A stretch of 64,000 nucleotides of DNA from Vibrio europaeus (GTDB lineage: Bacteria > Pseudomonadota > Gammaproteobacteria > Enterobacterales > Vibrionaceae), in NCBI RefSeq assembly GCF_001695575.1, contig NZ_LUAX01000001.1:62001-126000 (forward strand), in the 5' to 3' direction. The notes under the pieces are model-generated. The model made no database searches. It had not been told where the DNA came from and was given only the letters and a program-made list of their open reading frames with translations. Both the position numbers and the translations under genes were made by a program. Below are positions 9,441-19,247 of the stretch, piece after piece; position 1 is the stretch's first letter; each line of letters opens with the position of its first letter.

Positions 9441-9486
9441 GATAGTGAAACAAGTTAGAGATTTAAATTTGTTTAGGAGTATTTCA

Positions 9487-10671
9487 GTGCTCAATATTAC
9501 CGACAAAAAGGTCGAAGAAGCGATTCCACCTGTGTTACGCCTTGGTTTTCGACCTTTCTTTCTTCTTGGTTCTATTTATGCCGTTATTACGATAGCGGTT
9601 TGGGTATGGATGTTTCAATCCGGTCAGCCAACAACATTGCAAGTGCCTGCGCTATGGTGGCACGTGCATGAAATGATATTTGGTTTTGCGATGGCGATTG
9701 TTGTCGGCTTTGTGTTAACTGCAGTGCAAAACTGGACGGGCATTAACGGCACTAAACATCACCGCTTAGCCATCTTGGTTGGGCTGTGGTTAGCGCCTCG
9801 CATACTGTTATGGACACCGACGCCGTTGTGGCTCATTTCTTCTATTGAAGCTCTGTTTTTAGCCATGACAGCATTTGAAGTCGGGACTCGGGTGGTTAAA
9901 GCAAAAGGGTGGCGTAACCTGTTTTTTGTTCCGCTATTTATTCTTGCAATCGTGGCTAACTTTGCCAGTTACGCAGCGGTTAAGGGGATGCCACCATTTC
10001 CTTCATCGGCGGTGTGGCAAGCTATGCTGTGGTGGTTCACCTTGTTGCTTTCTATTATGGGCAGCAGAGTGATCCCGTTCTTTACGGCTCGTCGTTTTAA
10101 TTTTGAAAAGCCTCAACCTATCGTCTGGTTAGATTGGGTGGCGAATTTGCCATTGGTAGGACTGTTTATTCTCAGCTTCTTCCCAATGACGTTTGCACAG
10201 TTAGGCCAACCACTAATGGTTATTTCAGGGTTAGCGCATTTCATTAGAGTGATGAGGTGGCAGCCGTGGCGCACTTTAAGTGAGCCTCTCGTTTGGTCGC
10301 TGCACGCTACCTACCTTTGTATTCCAGTGAGTTTGTTGCTGCGTGGTTTACTCGACAACCCATTTGCCAGCCACAATATGCTGCACATGTTTGCTATTGG
10401 TGCCATTGGTGGTGTGATTTTAGCGATGATCGCACGTGTGACGATGGGGCATACCGGACGCGCGATTTACCAAGGTCCAAACATGAGTGTTGCTTTCGCA
10501 GCGATTATATTGGCTGCTTTGGTACGTAGCTTAGGCGTTGCCTTTTTCCCTCAATATCTGATTGAATCGGTCAACATCAGCGCCGCATTGTGGATACTCG
10601 CTTTCGCTATGTATGTGGGAATGTTTGGCAAGATGCTGATCACTCCAAGAGTCGATGGGCACCCGGGTTAA
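9487..10671 (+). CDS. nnrS: NnrS family haem/copper membrane protein, nitric-oxide response
   Basis: A polytopic inner-membrane protein of about 394 residues with roughly twelve hydrophobic segments. NnrS proteins protect against nitrosative stress, and in Vibrio cholerae nnrS belongs to the NorR regulon. Histidines in the helices (WWHVHEMIFGF, HNMLHMFAIGAIGG, TMGHTGR) are the likely metal ligands. The GTG start at 9487 is preferred: TTAGGAG precedes it, and the upstream GTG at 9445 would lie before the predicted transcription start. norR itself is not in the window. Confidence 0.93.
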   Translation: MLNITDKKVEEAIPPVLRLGFRPFFLLGSIYAVITIAVWVWMFQSGQPTTLQVPALWWHVHEMIFGFAMAIVVGFVLTAVQNWTGINGTKHHRLAILVGLWLAPRILLWTPTPLWLISSIEALFLAMTAFEVGTRVVKAKGWRNLFFVPLFILAIVANFASYAAVKGMPPFPSSAVWQAMLWWFTLLLSIMGSRVIPFFTARRFNFEKPQPIVWLDWVANLPLVGLFILSFFPMTFAQLGQPLMVISGLAHFIRVMRWQPWRTLSEPLVWSLHATYLCIPVSLLLRGLLDNPFASHNMLHMFAIGAIGGVILAMIARVTMGHTGRAIYQGPNMSVAFAAIILAALVRSLGVAFFPQYLIESVNISAALWILAFAMYVGMFGKMLITPRVDGHPG

Positions 10672-10689
10672 AGTGAATGAAACCAAAAG

Positions 10690-10717
10690 AAAAGGCTTGG
10701 CGAGTGCCAAGCCTTTT
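10690..10717. terminator. Bidirectional terminator between nnrS and glpD
   Basis: A perfect 12-bp stem AAAAGGCTTGGC / GCCAAGCCTTTT with a GAGT loop; it is A/T flanked and works for both convergent genes. Confidence 0.85.
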
Positions 10718-10741
10718 GCATTGCGATAGGAAAGTGGGGGG

Positions 10742-12295
10742 CTAACCAACCTCAGAAAACGGGACCACTGTGGCAGGTTGCTTACTCTTTAGATAGTCAC
10801 TTAGCGCCTGTTGCTCTTGGCTGTCTAGGTACAAGCCAAGTTTGGTACGGCGCCACAATATATCCTCTTCGGTGACTGACATTTCATGTTCAATGAGATA
10901 GTCAATTTCACGTTGGAAAACACCTTGGGCAGAGTCTGAGAACTTAATCCCCAGTGCATCGATATTTTCCATTCCTTCCAGTAGCTTCCATGTATAGGTG
11001 CCAAATTGCGTTACGTAGCGCAGCAATAATGCTTCGGGTAACCAAGGGTAGGCGTTGTGAATCGTCGCGGCTAGCTGTTCACGTGAGCAACTGAAGTTAC
11101 CGCCAGGAAGCGCATGGTTTGCTGTCCAAGGTGTACCCATATTAGGTAGGTAAGGCTTGAGCTTTTCTAATGCAGCTTCACCTAACTTACGGTAGGTAGT
11201 GAGCTTGCCACCAAATACAGAAAGCAGTGGCGCTTGGTCATATTCCGCTTCAAGTTCAAGTGTGTAATCGCGCGTGATCGCTTGTGGGGAGTCTGATTCA
11301 TCATCACATAAAGGGCGCACGCCGCTGTATGTCCAAACCACGTCCTCACGTTTAAGCTGCTGGACGAAGTGTTGGTTGACGATGTCGATAAGATAATCGA
11401 CTTCATCATCAGAGATGGCAACTTCACGAGGGTCACCTTTGTACTCAACATCTGTGGTACCAATGATCGAGAACTTATCTAAGTAAGGAATCATGAATAC
11501 GATACGGTTATCTTGGTTTTGGAGAATGTAAGCTTGAGGCTCGTCATGAATACGGGGAACGACAATATGCGATCCTTTGATCAAGCGAATGTTACGAGGA
11601 GAGGCTTGTTCTAAACCATCATCAAAGAATTGTTTGACCCATGGCCCTGCCGCGTTGACTAAGGCTTTCGCCTTGCGTTCCATTGCTTGGCCTGTCAGTT
11701 CATCACGAATAGTCACGCTCCACAGTTCACCTTCACGTCGAGCGCTTTCTACACGGCTGTAGTTACGGATCTCAGCATTGTTCTCCTGAGCGGCAAGGAC
11801 ATTGAGCAGCACCAAGCGCGCGTCGTCTACCCAGCAGTCTGAATACTCAAAGCCTTTTTTCATTTCAGGTTTTAGTATGCCGGACTTGGCTAAATCAATC
11901 CCTTTACTTGCTGGTAGTGTGGTGCGTTTACCTAGGTTGTCATAAAGGAATAGCCCACAACGGATCATCCAAGCAGGACGGAGAAATGGTCGATGAGGTA
12001 AGCGAAAACGCATTGGTTGAGCAACATGGGGTGCTTTCTGGAGTAATACTTCCCGCTCTGCGAGCGCTTCCGAAACCAAACGAAACTCATAATGCTCTAG
12101 ATAGCGTAAGCCACCGTGGATCAGTTTAGAACTGGCCGACGAAGTTGCTGATGCGAAATCTTGTGCTTCGTAAAGACCTACTGATAGTCCACGACCTGCC
12201 GCATCTGCGGCAATACCTGCGCCATTGATACCACCACCAATAACGATCAAATCTAAAACTTTTTGCGAATTAGCCGAATTCTGGTTGTTACTCAT
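10742..12295 (-). CDS. glpD: Aerobic glycerol-3-phosphate dehydrogenase
   Basis: FAD-dependent, membrane-associated enzyme oxidising sn-glycerol-3-phosphate to dihydroxyacetone phosphate and passing electrons to ubiquinone. It has 517 residues, close to E. coli GlpD. The N-terminal dinucleotide-binding motif is VIGGGINGAGIAADAAGRG. Other family stretches are SSKLIHGGLRYLE, INAAGPWV-type segments (here VNAAGPWVKQFFDDG), GTTDVEYKGDP and FGGKLTTYRKLGEAAL. It is the distal gene of the glp cluster, with GlpR-like half-sites just upstream. Confidence 0.96.
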   Translation of the reverse strand: MSNNQNSANSQKVLDLIVIGGGINGAGIAADAAGRGLSVGLYEAQDFASATSSASSKLIHGGLRYLEHYEFRLVSEALAEREVLLQKAPHVAQPMRFRLPHRPFLRPAWMIRCGLFLYDNLGKRTTLPASKGIDLAKSGILKPEMKKGFEYSDCWVDDARLVLLNVLAAQENNAEIRNYSRVESARREGELWSVTIRDELTGQAMERKAKALVNAAGPWVKQFFDDGLEQASPRNIRLIKGSHIVVPRIHDEPQAYILQNQDNRIVFMIPYLDKFSIIGTTDVEYKGDPREVAISDDEVDYLIDIVNQHFVQQLKREDVVWTYSGVRPLCDDESDSPQAITRDYTLELEAEYDQAPLLSVFGGKLTTYRKLGEAALEKLKPYLPNMGTPWTANHALPGGNFSCSREQLAATIHNAYPWLPEALLLRYVTQFGTYTWKLLEGMENIDALGIKFSDSAQGVFQREIDYLIEHEMSVTEEDILWRRTKLGLYLDSQEQQALSDYLKSKQPATVVPFSEVG

Positions 12296-12319
12296 GAATA
12301 TGACCTTGTGTTGAGCGAA

Positions 12320-12405
12320 CGAGCATTTTTGAACATAAGTGAATCCTAGCTTAGCTTTCGTTTTTGATCACTATTTATTTTCGTTTACGCTCGTTTGTGT
12401 GATTT
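12320..12405 (-). promoter_or_regulatory. GlpR-like half-sites upstream of glpD
   Basis: On the minus strand, AATGCTCG at 12320-12327 fits the WATKYTCG half of the E. coli GlpR operator. A second cluster with AAACGAGCG and AAACGAAAAT lies at about 12379-12398. No full-length consensus palindrome is seen, so affinity is uncertain. Confidence 0.5.
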
Positions 12406-12415
12406 GTGCACAAAA

Positions 12416-12441
12416 AAACCTTTATCTAGCGATAAAGGTTT
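12416..12441 (-). terminator. glpR terminator
   Basis: An 11-bp stem AAACCTTTATC / GATAAAGGTTT with a four-base loop. Read on the minus strand, it is followed by a run of T. Confidence 0.8.
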
Positions 12442-12474
12442 CAATAAGGTTAAATTCAAATGAGGAAATGTTGA

Positions 12475-13248
12475 TTATTCTTCTTTGTTCACTATCTCTA
12501 AAGGAATGGAATGCTCTTTAAGGATTGAGAGAATTTCTTTTGGTGGCTGCTTATCGGTAAACAACATGTGGAGTTGAGAGATATTGCCTAGTTTGACCAT
12601 TGCATTGCGACCGAACTTGGAGTGGTCAACGGCTAAGAACACACTGCGGCTGTTCTCAATAATCGCTTGTTTCACTCTAACTTCATGGTAGTCGAAGTCG
12701 AGTAGAGAGCCATCAAAATCAATGCCACTAATCCCCAGAATACCGAAGTCTAGTCTGAACTGTTTGACGAAGTCGAGTGTGGCTTCGCCGACAATACCGC
12801 CGTCTCGATTGCGCACCTCTCCGCCTGCGAGAATCACCTTAAATTCTGGGTTGGGTAGCAAGATAGTGGCGACATTGATGTTATTGGTGACAACACGTAA
12901 TTGCTTGTGATTTTTACTCAGTGCACGAGCGATGGCTTCAGGGGTGGTACCGATGTCGATAAATAGCGTCGCGCCATCTGGAATGTGTTTGACCACTTCG
13001 TCAGCGATCACATCCTTTTCATTGAAGTTCATGCTCTTACGATCGGTATAAGAGGTGTTCTCTGAACTTAATGGGATCGTAGCACCGCCGTGATAGCGGC
13101 GAATTTTATTTTCGTCCGCTAACTCATTCAGATCTCGTCTGATGGTTTGCGGACTGACATTAAACTTTTCAACTAACTCATCAGTACTCACATAGCCCTG
13201 CTTTTGTACAAGAGCAATGATTTGCTGATGTCTTGGTATTTGTTTCAC
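12475..13248 (-). CDS. glpR: Glycerol-3-phosphate regulon repressor, DeoR family
   Basis: Represses glp genes; glycerol-3-phosphate releases it. It has 257 residues from the GTG at 13248, which has a GGGAG ribosome site and begins KQIPRHQQIIALV as in E. coli GlpR (MKQTQRH). The longer open frame to 13359 adds 37 non-homologous residues. The helix-turn-helix is near residues 17-42 (VSTDELVEKFNVSPQTIRRDLNE). The effector domain includes TLFIDIGTTPEAIA, RNRDGGIVGEATLDF and DHSKFGRNAMV. It lies between glpK and glpD on the same strand. Confidence 0.94.
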   Translation of the reverse strand: MKQIPRHQQIIALVQKQGYVSTDELVEKFNVSPQTIRRDLNELADENKIRRYHGGATIPLSSENTSYTDRKSMNFNEKDVIADEVVKHIPDGATLFIDIGTTPEAIARALSKNHKQLRVVTNNINVATILLPNPEFKVILAGGEVRNRDGGIVGEATLDFVKQFRLDFGILGISGIDFDGSLLDFDYHEVRVKQAIIENSRSVFLAVDHSKFGRNAMVKLGNISQLHMLFTDKQPPKEILSILKEHSIPLEIVNKEE

Positions 13249-13275
13249 TCGCCGCTCCCTGTGTTCGAGCTTAGT

Positions 13276-13283
13276 TCGAAAAT
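13276..13283 (-). promoter_or_regulatory. GlpR-like half-site before glpR
   Basis: Read on the minus strand, TATTTTCG fits WATKYTCG; it lies 28 bp upstream of the glpR start and suggests autoregulation. A second TCGAA element follows about 11 bp further downstream on that strand. Confidence 0.4.
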
Positions 13284-13358
13284 AATAACTCGCGCTATTG
13301 TGCGCGAATTCTTTCGTTCTGAGAAGAGAAGCGTGTACGGAATAGGGGACAAGGCGCA

Positions 13359-13382
13359 AAAAAGGGCGCCTTAAGACGCCCC
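13359..13382 (-). terminator. glpK terminator
   Basis: A GGGCG / CGCCC hairpin enclosing CCTTAAGA. On the minus strand it is followed by six T residues. Confidence 0.7.
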
Positions 13383-13413
13383 ACTTTGGTTAAGCTAATG
13401 CCGGATTTAGGTA

Positions 13414-14931
13414 CTAGTCTTCTTCATTATGCATTTCAGCCCATACCTGAGCACACTTCACGGCGCGCTTCCAACCTTTGTAGCGGCGATTGCGTTTTTC
13501 TTCGTCATGATGAGGCTCAAAGGTGCGATCGAGTTCGGCTTTGTTTTGCAGCTCATCAATGCTATTCCAATATCCAACGGCAAGGCCAGCGAGGTAAGCC
13601 GCTCCCAATGCAGTGACTTCGGTTACTTTAGGACGGTGAACTTCAGTATCTAAAACATCTGATTGGAACTGCATCAGGAAATTATTGGCAACCGCACCGC
13701 CATCAACACGTAAGTTGGCTAGCTTAATGCCTGAGTCAGCTTGCATCGCATCAAGAACATCTCTGGTTTGATAGGCGATACCTTCTAGCGTCGCTCTTAT
13801 GATGTGGTTAGAGCTGACACCACGAGTTAGGCCAACAATAGTGCCACGCGCCCAAGCATCCCAATACGGTGCACCCAGACCGGTAAAGGCAGGGACGACA
13901 TACACCCCATTGGATGAGTCGACTTTGGTGGCGAAGTATTCAGAATCTTTTGCGTCAGCAAGCAGTTTCATCTCATCACGTAACCATTGGATAGAAGCGC
14001 CACCCATGAATACCGCGCCTTCTAATGCATAAGCAGGCTCTCCTGAAGGTCCGCAAGCCAATGTAGTGAGCAAACCATGGGTAGAGTTGACCTTCTCTTG
14101 TCCGGTGTTCATCAGTAGGAAACAACCTGTTCCATAAGTGTTTTTTGCTTGACCTGCTTCGACACACATTTGACCGTAGAGCGCGGCTTGTTGGTCTCCA
14201 GCGATACCGGCAATAGGAATCCTTGTACCGCCTTTACCACCAATGTTGGTTTGTCCGTAAACTTCAGAAGAGCGTTTAACCTCTGGCATCATTGAAGCCG
14301 GAATTCCTAGCTCGTCGAGTAGCTTTTGATCCCAGCATAGGTCATTGATATTAAACAGCATTGTGCGAGACGCGTTGGTATAGTCAGTGACATGAACACG
14401 ACCTTGAGTCATTTTCCAAACTAACCAAGTATCAACGGTGCCGAACAAGAGCTTACCCGCTTCGGCATCTTCTCTTGCTCCTTCAACGTTGTCGAGTATC
14501 CATTTGACTTTTGTTCCAGAGAAGTAAGGATCGAGAACTAACCCGGTATTTTCTTTGACGTACTCTTCCAATCCTCGCTCTTTGAGCTGCTCACAAATTT
14601 CTGCAGTTCGGCGGCATTGCCATACGATCGCATTGTAAACAGGTTTACCCGTCTCTTTATTCCAAACGATGGTGGTTTCACGTTGGTTAGTGATGCCAAT
14701 AGCTGCGAGCTGATCACTGCTTATTCCAGACTTAGCCAAAGTTTCAATCAAGGTTGAACTTTGGGTCGCCCAGATTTCGAGAGGATCATGCTCCACCCAT
14801 CCTGACTGAGGATAGATCTGTGTGAATTCACGTTGCGAGAGACTAACGATGTTTGCATCGTGATCCAAAATCACCGCGCGTGAGCTTGTTGTGCCTTGGT
14901 CTAGGGCAACAATGTACTTTTGCTCAGTCAT
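13414..14931 (-). CDS. glpK: Glycerol kinase
   Basis: Phosphorylates glycerol to glycerol-3-phosphate. It has 505 residues, the usual length. FGGY-kinase landmarks are visible: [13 protein letters not shown] at the N-terminus, [33 protein letters not shown] and the C-terminal [16 protein letters not shown] signature. It is encoded upstream of glpR and glpD on the same strand, with GlpR-like and weak CRP-like sequences in the leader. No facilitator glpF is in the window, so glycerol may enter by diffusion, by a facilitator elsewhere, or by the ABC system at the right edge. Confidence 0.97.
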   Translation of the reverse strand: MTEQKYIVALDQGTTSSRAVILDHDANIVSLSQREFTQIYPQSGWVEHDPLEIWATQSSTLIETLAKSGISSDQLAAIGITNQRETTIVWNKETGKPVYNAIVWQCRRTAEICEQLKERGLEEYVKENTGLVLDPYFSGTKVKWILDNVEGAREDAEAGKLLFGTVDTWLVWKMTQGRVHVTDYTNASRTMLFNINDLCWDQKLLDELGIPASMMPEVKRSSEVYGQTNIGGKGGTRIPIAGIAGDQQAALYGQMCVEAGQAKNTYGTGCFLLMNTGQEKVNSTHGLLTTLACGPSGEPAYALEGAVFMGGASIQWLRDEMKLLADAKDSEYFATKVDSSNGVYVVPAFTGLGAPYWDAWARGTIVGLTRGVSSNHIIRATLEGIAYQTRDVLDAMQADSGIKLANLRVDGGAVANNFLMQFQSDVLDTEVHRPKVTEVTALGAAYLAGLAVGYWNSIDELQNKAELDRTFEPHHDEEKRNRRYKGWKRAVKCAQVWAEMHNEED

Positions 14932-15540
14932 GGTAAGAGTCCTTTTGTTTCGTTATTACTATTTTAGCTAATCTTGGTCTGCTTATCTTTGCCGTGCGAG
15001 TCGAGACAGGTCGGTTTGAGCAGTAAAGATTGGTGTGGTTTCCCTGTTTATGCACATTAATTTTGCACATATCACAGCAATCGAAAACAAACGAGCATAA
15101 AAATTGAGCGTTTAAGCACGTAAATGTTAAGTAAACGCGCCTTATTTGTTAATCAGCTGTGCCTATTTGCTATCTAGGCATAGCTGATGAAAGCCCCAAA
15201 GAATCGATGTTAGCCCCTTAATGAGCGTGCTTTTCTGTCATTCTCTTATCGATAGTATCACTGTTGTGATTAGCTTTATTTGAGATTTTGTTCGGTAGGA
15301 GAGTCGGTGTTTTGTTCTACATGGTCATTCGAACAGTAACTAAATATGTGAAAAGTGGAAGCGCGCGCTAACTATTTGGCCTTAATACACTGTATTTACT
15401 CAGATTTAATTCTTATGCAACATTTGTCACAGAAATAAATTGAATTTCTAATAGAATGCGCAGGCTTTCGAACGAAACTTAATTTTGCTCGTTCGAGTTT
15501 TTAAAGACCCTACCATCGCTCAAATTATAATGAGGCCCCT
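14932..15540. promoter_or_regulatory. Divergent glpK/glpT control region (609 bp)
   Basis: The longest gene-free stretch among the glp genes. GlpR-like sequences occur at 15091-15100 (minus strand, TTATGCTCG) and at 15466-15497 (TTTCG-AA-CGAAA and CTCG-TT-CGAG inverted repeats just before glpT). A one-sided CRP-like TGTGA lies at about 15071-15078 on the minus strand. No ORF or stable RNA is convincing in the middle of the region. Confidence 0.5.
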
Positions 15541-16905
15541 ATGTTTGGAATATTTAAACCTAAGGCGCACATCGATCGCTTACCCACAGATAAGATTGAT
15601 GGCGCTTATTCCCGTTTACGTTGGCAGCTCTTTATCGGCATCTTTGTCGGTTATGCGGGCTACTACTTAGTTCGTAAAAACTTCAGCCTAGCTATGCCTT
15701 ACCTAATCGAACAAGGTTTTAGTCGTGGTGATCTTGGCGTTGCGCTTGCCGCGGTATCTATTGCTTATGGTCTGTCCAAATTCTTAATGGGCAGTGTGTC
15801 GGATCGTTCCAATCCTCGCTACTTCTTAAGTGGCGGTCTGTTGATGTCCGCCTTGGTGATGTTCTGTTTTGGTTTCATGCCTTGGGCAACAGAAAGCATT
15901 GCAGCTATGTTCATTCTGTTGTTCTTGAACGGCTGGTTTCAAGGAATGGGTTGGCCTGCCTGTGGACGAACTATGGTTCACTGGTGGTCACGCAAAGAGC
16001 GGGGTGAGATTGTTTCGGTTTGGAACGTGGCACACAACGTTGGCGGCGGATTAATTGGTCCTCTGTTTATTCTCGGATTATGGGCATTCAACGATGATTG
16101 GCGAACTGCTTTCTATGTTCCCGCTTTCTTTGCCACTCTCGTTGCGATTTTTATCTGGTTTACTGTTCGAGATACGCCTCAGTCTTGTGGTTTGCCTCCG
16201 ATTGAAGAGTACAAAGAAGATTACCCAGATGACTACGACAAGTCACATGAGAAAGAGATGACAGCAAAAGAGATCTTCTTTAAATATGTTTTCTCTAACA
16301 AGCTGTTGTGGTCGATTGCGATTGCGAATGCGTTTGTCTACCTGATTCGTTACGGAGTATTGGACTGGGCACCTGTGTACCTCAAAGAAGCGAAAGATTT
16401 TTCAGTCGACAAATCCTCATGGGCTTACTTCTTATATGAATGGGCGGGGATCCCTGGCACTCTGCTTTGTGGCTGGATTTCCGATAAGTTGTTTAAAGGT
16501 CGCCGTGCGCCTGCAGGTATCTTGTTTATGGTTCTCGTTACCGTCGCAGTTCTCGTCTACTGGTTTAACCCAGCCGGTAACCCTACGGTTGATATGATGG
16601 CGCTCGTGGCGATCGGCTTCTTAATTTACGGTCCAGTAATGTTAATTGGTCTTTATGCATTAGAACTTGCGCCGAAGAAAGCGGCTGGTACGGCAGCAGG
16701 ACTGACTGGCTTGTTTGGTTACTTAGGTGGCGCTGTGGCGGCGAATGCTGTTCTAGGCTATACGGTTGACCACTTTGGCTGGGATGGCGGATTCATCATC
16801 TTAGTGGGCTCTTGTATTACATCTATCGTTTGTTTGACGTATGCCTTTTTAGGTGAACGCGCGCACCATGAACAAAAAGCGCGTGAGAAAGAAGCGCTAG
16901 CTTGA
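15541..16905 (+). CDS. glpT: Glycerol-3-phosphate:phosphate antiporter
   Basis: A major-facilitator inner-membrane transporter taking up glycerol-3-phosphate in exchange for phosphate. It has 454 residues and about twelve membrane segments, with a charged central loop near residues 215-245 ([19 protein letters not shown]). The organophosphate:Pi antiporter signature [13 protein letters not shown] is near residue 40. [14 protein letters not shown] follows in the fourth or fifth segment. It is divergent from glpK and preceded by GlpR-like repeats. There is no glpQ next to it; a bidirectional terminator follows at 17010. Confidence 0.95.
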   Translation: MFGIFKPKAHIDRLPTDKIDGAYSRLRWQLFIGIFVGYAGYYLVRKNFSLAMPYLIEQGFSRGDLGVALAAVSIAYGLSKFLMGSVSDRSNPRYFLSGGLLMSALVMFCFGFMPWATESIAAMFILLFLNGWFQGMGWPACGRTMVHWWSRKERGEIVSVWNVAHNVGGGLIGPLFILGLWAFNDDWRTAFYVPAFFATLVAIFIWFTVRDTPQSCGLPPIEEYKEDYPDDYDKSHEKEMTAKEIFFKYVFSNKLLWSIAIANAFVYLIRYGVLDWAPVYLKEAKDFSVDKSSWAYFLYEWAGIPGTLLCGWISDKLFKGRRAPAGILFMVLVTVAVLVYWFNPAGNPTVDMMALVAIGFLIYGPVMLIGLYALELAPKKAAGTAAGLTGLFGYLGGAVAANAVLGYTVDHFGWDGGFIILVGSCITSIVCLTYAFLGERAHHEQKAREKEALA

Positions 16906-17009
16906 TACCAACTAGAACAATTGTCTGGTCATTATTGCTTCTTCAGTAAAACAATAAAAACAACGTCAGTGACTATAATGCTTATTGTTAATTCTTATAC
17001 ATAAGCGAA

Positions 17010-17045
17010 AAAATCCCCCAGCAGATTCCTGCTGGGGGATTTTCT
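17010..17045. terminator. Bidirectional terminator between glpT and dapD
   Basis: A long perfect stem AAATCCCCCAGCAG / CTGCTGGGGGATTT with an ATTC loop, flanked by A and T runs. Confidence 0.92.
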
Positions 17046-17078
17046 TATTAACAAGAGCTAACTTTGTCTACTGTGCTA

Positions 17079-18107
17079 TTAGTTGTTGCTGTGAAGCTCA
17101 GAGTTCAGCTCTACAGCCGTCTTGTTAGCAAGACATTCAATTTGGCCTGTTACTGAGTTACGACGGAATAGTAGGTCAGATACGCCAGCAAGATCGCGTG
17201 CTTTCACCACTTCGACTTCTTTACCTTCTGCAATCATGCGTACTTTAGAACCCGCCGTTACGTAAAGGCCTGATTCAACAGTACAACGATCGCCTAGTGG
17301 GAAACCAAGACCTGCGTTGGCACCAAGCAGTGAGCTTTCACCAATAGATACGACAACGGTACCGCCACCAGAAAGTGTACCCATGATAGAGGCACCGCCA
17401 CCGATATCTGAACCGTCACCAACCACCACGCCAGCAGAAATACGGCCTTCAACCATACTTACACCTGTTGTACCAGCATTGAAGTTAATGAAACCTTCGT
17501 GCATCACTGTTGTGCCTTCGCCCACATGCGCACCAAGACGTACACGAGAAGTGTCTGCAATACGAACGCCAGCAGGTACCACGTAATCAACCATCTTAGG
17601 AAATTTATCGACACAATCTACAGACAGTGAACGACCTGCTAGGCGAGCTTCAATTTGACGCTCAGCCAGTTCTGGTAGATCGATAGGGCCTTCGTTAGTC
17701 CAAGCAATGTTGTGCAGTAGACCAAAGATACCGTCCAGCACTGTACCGTGAGGTTGAACTAGGCGGTTAGAGATAAGTTGTAGCTTAAGGAAGCCTTCTG
17801 CCACGGAAGCCGGTTTCTCGTCTGTTGCTAGAACAACAAGAACAAGTGGCTGTGCAGATTCCGCTGCTTTTGCCGCGAATGATGCGTTTGCTGCGTCGCC
17901 ATTTGCTTCAAATGCGCCAGCAAGCTCAGCACTTTGAGCCGCAGAGATTTCGATAGCTTGGTTACCTTGCTCATAACCTGCCACTTTTGCTACCGCTTCA
18001 ACTAGAGCATCAGCTGGGTTAAGAACTGGGTTTGGAAAAAACGCTTCAATGATTTTTCCATCACGGTTTTTAGTTGCCGTACCAAGGGCTAGTGAAAAGT
18101 AAGCCAT
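17079..18107 (-). CDS. dapD: Tetrahydrodipicolinate N-succinyltransferase
   Basis: Transfers succinyl from succinyl-CoA to tetrahydrodipicolinate in lysine and meso-diaminopimelate synthesis. At 342 residues it is the long form, clearly longer than the ~274-residue E. coli enzyme. The C-terminal half shows hexapeptide repeats of a left-handed beta-helix (VRLGAHVGEGTTVMHEGF, GVVVGDGSDIGGGASIMG, SLLGANAGLGFPLGDRC). The N-terminal ~150 residues are the extended domain of this subfamily. It is monocistronic by context. Confidence 0.94.
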   Translation of the reverse strand: MAYFSLALGTATKNRDGKIIEAFFPNPVLNPADALVEAVAKVAGYEQGNQAIEISAAQSAELAGAFEANGDAANASFAAKAAESAQPLVLVVLATDEKPASVAEGFLKLQLISNRLVQPHGTVLDGIFGLLHNIAWTNEGPIDLPELAERQIEARLAGRSLSVDCVDKFPKMVDYVVPAGVRIADTSRVRLGAHVGEGTTVMHEGFINFNAGTTGVSMVEGRISAGVVVGDGSDIGGGASIMGTLSGGGTVVVSIGESSLLGANAGLGFPLGDRCTVESGLYVTAGSKVRMIAEGKEVEVVKARDLAGVSDLLFRRNSVTGQIECLANKTAVELNSELHSNN

Positions 18108-18439
18108 GTTGAATCTCCATGTTTAAATTCAGTGAGAGCGTCGTTGCTCCCTTAAAATGCGTTAGAGTCATCATAAAGAGACGACATAAGAGTTTAAAGA
18201 CCTGAAATAGATAAAGTCTGTAAGCCGATATTTTTTGTCTCTTTAGCGATATGTTGTCTTTTTGTCTATATTGTCTCTTTTACTACGGACAATAAAAAGA
18301 GCCCGAAGCAGTGCTTCGGGCTCTTTAGTAAGACTTTACTTATAACTGATTGGCGCTGCGCTTTTTACGCTTAGTGCTTTTATAGCTTTATATTTGCCAA
18401 CCGTTCATACCCGTTGAGCGTGGGTATGTAAACAAGTGA
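18108..18439. other. dapD leader and peroxiredoxin 3' region (332 bp)
   Basis: Contains the hairpin at 18296-18326 and a second hairpin CATACCC / GGGTATG at 18406-18428. At 18235-18295 there is a stretch with repeated TTGTCT (minus strand AGACAA) motifs. No ORF is seen. The repeated motif may bind a regulator of dapD, but no known operator matches. Confidence 0.4.
18294..18328 (-). terminator. Peroxiredoxin transcription terminator
   Basis: AAAGAGCCCGAAG / CTTCGGGCTCTTT with a CAGTG loop, followed on the minus strand by TTTTATT. It lies about 110 bp after the peroxiredoxin stop. Confidence 0.8.
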
Positions 18440-19048
18440 TTACTTGTTTAGGTCTTCTGCGTGCTCAGATAGGAACGCTGCAACACCTTTTGGAGATGCG
18501 TCCATACCTGCTTTACCTTCTTCCCACTGTGCAGGACATACTTCACCGTTCTTCTGGTGGAAGTTTAGAGCGTCAACCATACGTAGCATTTCGTCGATGT
18601 TACGGCCTAGTGGTAGGTCGTTAACTACTTGGTGACGTACAAGGCCGTCTTCGTCGATTAGGAAAGAACCACGGAAAGCAACGCCTGCTTCTGGGTGCTC
18701 AACGTCGTAAGCTTTACAGATTTCGTGCTTAACGTCAGCAACTAGTGGGTACTTAACTTGACCGATACCGCCATCTTCGATAGCAGTGTTACGCCATGCG
18801 TTGTGAGAGAACTGAGAATCGATAGAAACACCGATTACTTCAACACCTTTAGCTTGGAAATCAGCTAGGCGGTTGTCGAAAGCGATTAGCTCAGATGGGC
18901 AAACGAAAGTGAAATCTAGTGGGTAGAAGAAAACAACTGCCTTCTTACCTTTAGTGAACTCTGCAAAGTTGAAGTTATCAACGATTTCGCCGTTACCTAG
19001 AACAGCTGCAGCAGTAAAATCTGGGGCTTGACGACCTACTAGTACCAT
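18440..19048 (-). CDS. Typical 2-Cys peroxiredoxin (Prx2/AhpC1 type)
   Basis: A cytoplasmic thiol peroxidase of 202 residues. The start at 19048 (MVLVGRQAPDF) has TAGGAG upstream; the longer frame to 19081 is unsupported. The peroxidatic cysteine is C50 in FTFVCPSEL and the resolving cysteine is C171 in EVCPAQW. A GGIG motif lies at 93-96, as in eukaryote-like peroxiredoxins prone to over-oxidation, but the C-terminal YF motif is absent. It is divergent from an OxyR2-like regulator. In Vibrio vulnificus the equivalent pair is Prx2 and OxyR2, tuned to low hydrogen peroxide; equivalence here is inferred. Confidence 0.93.
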   Translation of the reverse strand: MVLVGRQAPDFTAAAVLGNGEIVDNFNFAEFTKGKKAVVFFYPLDFTFVCPSELIAFDNRLADFQAKGVEVIGVSIDSQFSHNAWRNTAIEDGGIGQVKYPLVADVKHEICKAYDVEHPEAGVAFRGSFLIDEDGLVRHQVVNDLPLGRNIDEMLRMVDALNFHQKNGEVCPAQWEEGKAGMDASPKGVAAFLSEHAEDLNK

Positions 19049-19247
19049 TTTTTTGCTCCTAAAATATATGGTTAGTTCCAAACCAAGCTAAGTGTTTTTG
19101 GTTTGGTCCGTGTTTGTACGCGACAAACTATAGTACACATTGTAGTATGTAAAAAAGCGAATTAAATAGATTAAGTTAATCGAAAAAAGCGATAAATTAG
19201 TTTTTATTAACTTGGTTAATATCTAGTCAGAAGTAATAAACGAATCT
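19049..19247. promoter_or_regulatory. Shared peroxiredoxin/oxyR control region
   Basis: A 199-bp A/T-rich divergent promoter region. It holds a perfect palindrome GATTAA-G-TTAATC (19169-19181) overlapping an ATAG quarter-site at 19166, and further TTAATC/GATAA-like repeats to 19231. These could be the OxyR-type site, but the strict 11-bp ATAG/CTAT phasing seen at ahpC is not obvious here. Confidence 0.45.

Noticed and set aside
12379..12420. CRP site near glpD
   Set aside because: TGTGATTTGTGCACA has a good left half, but the right half is out of register with TGTGA-N6-TCACA.
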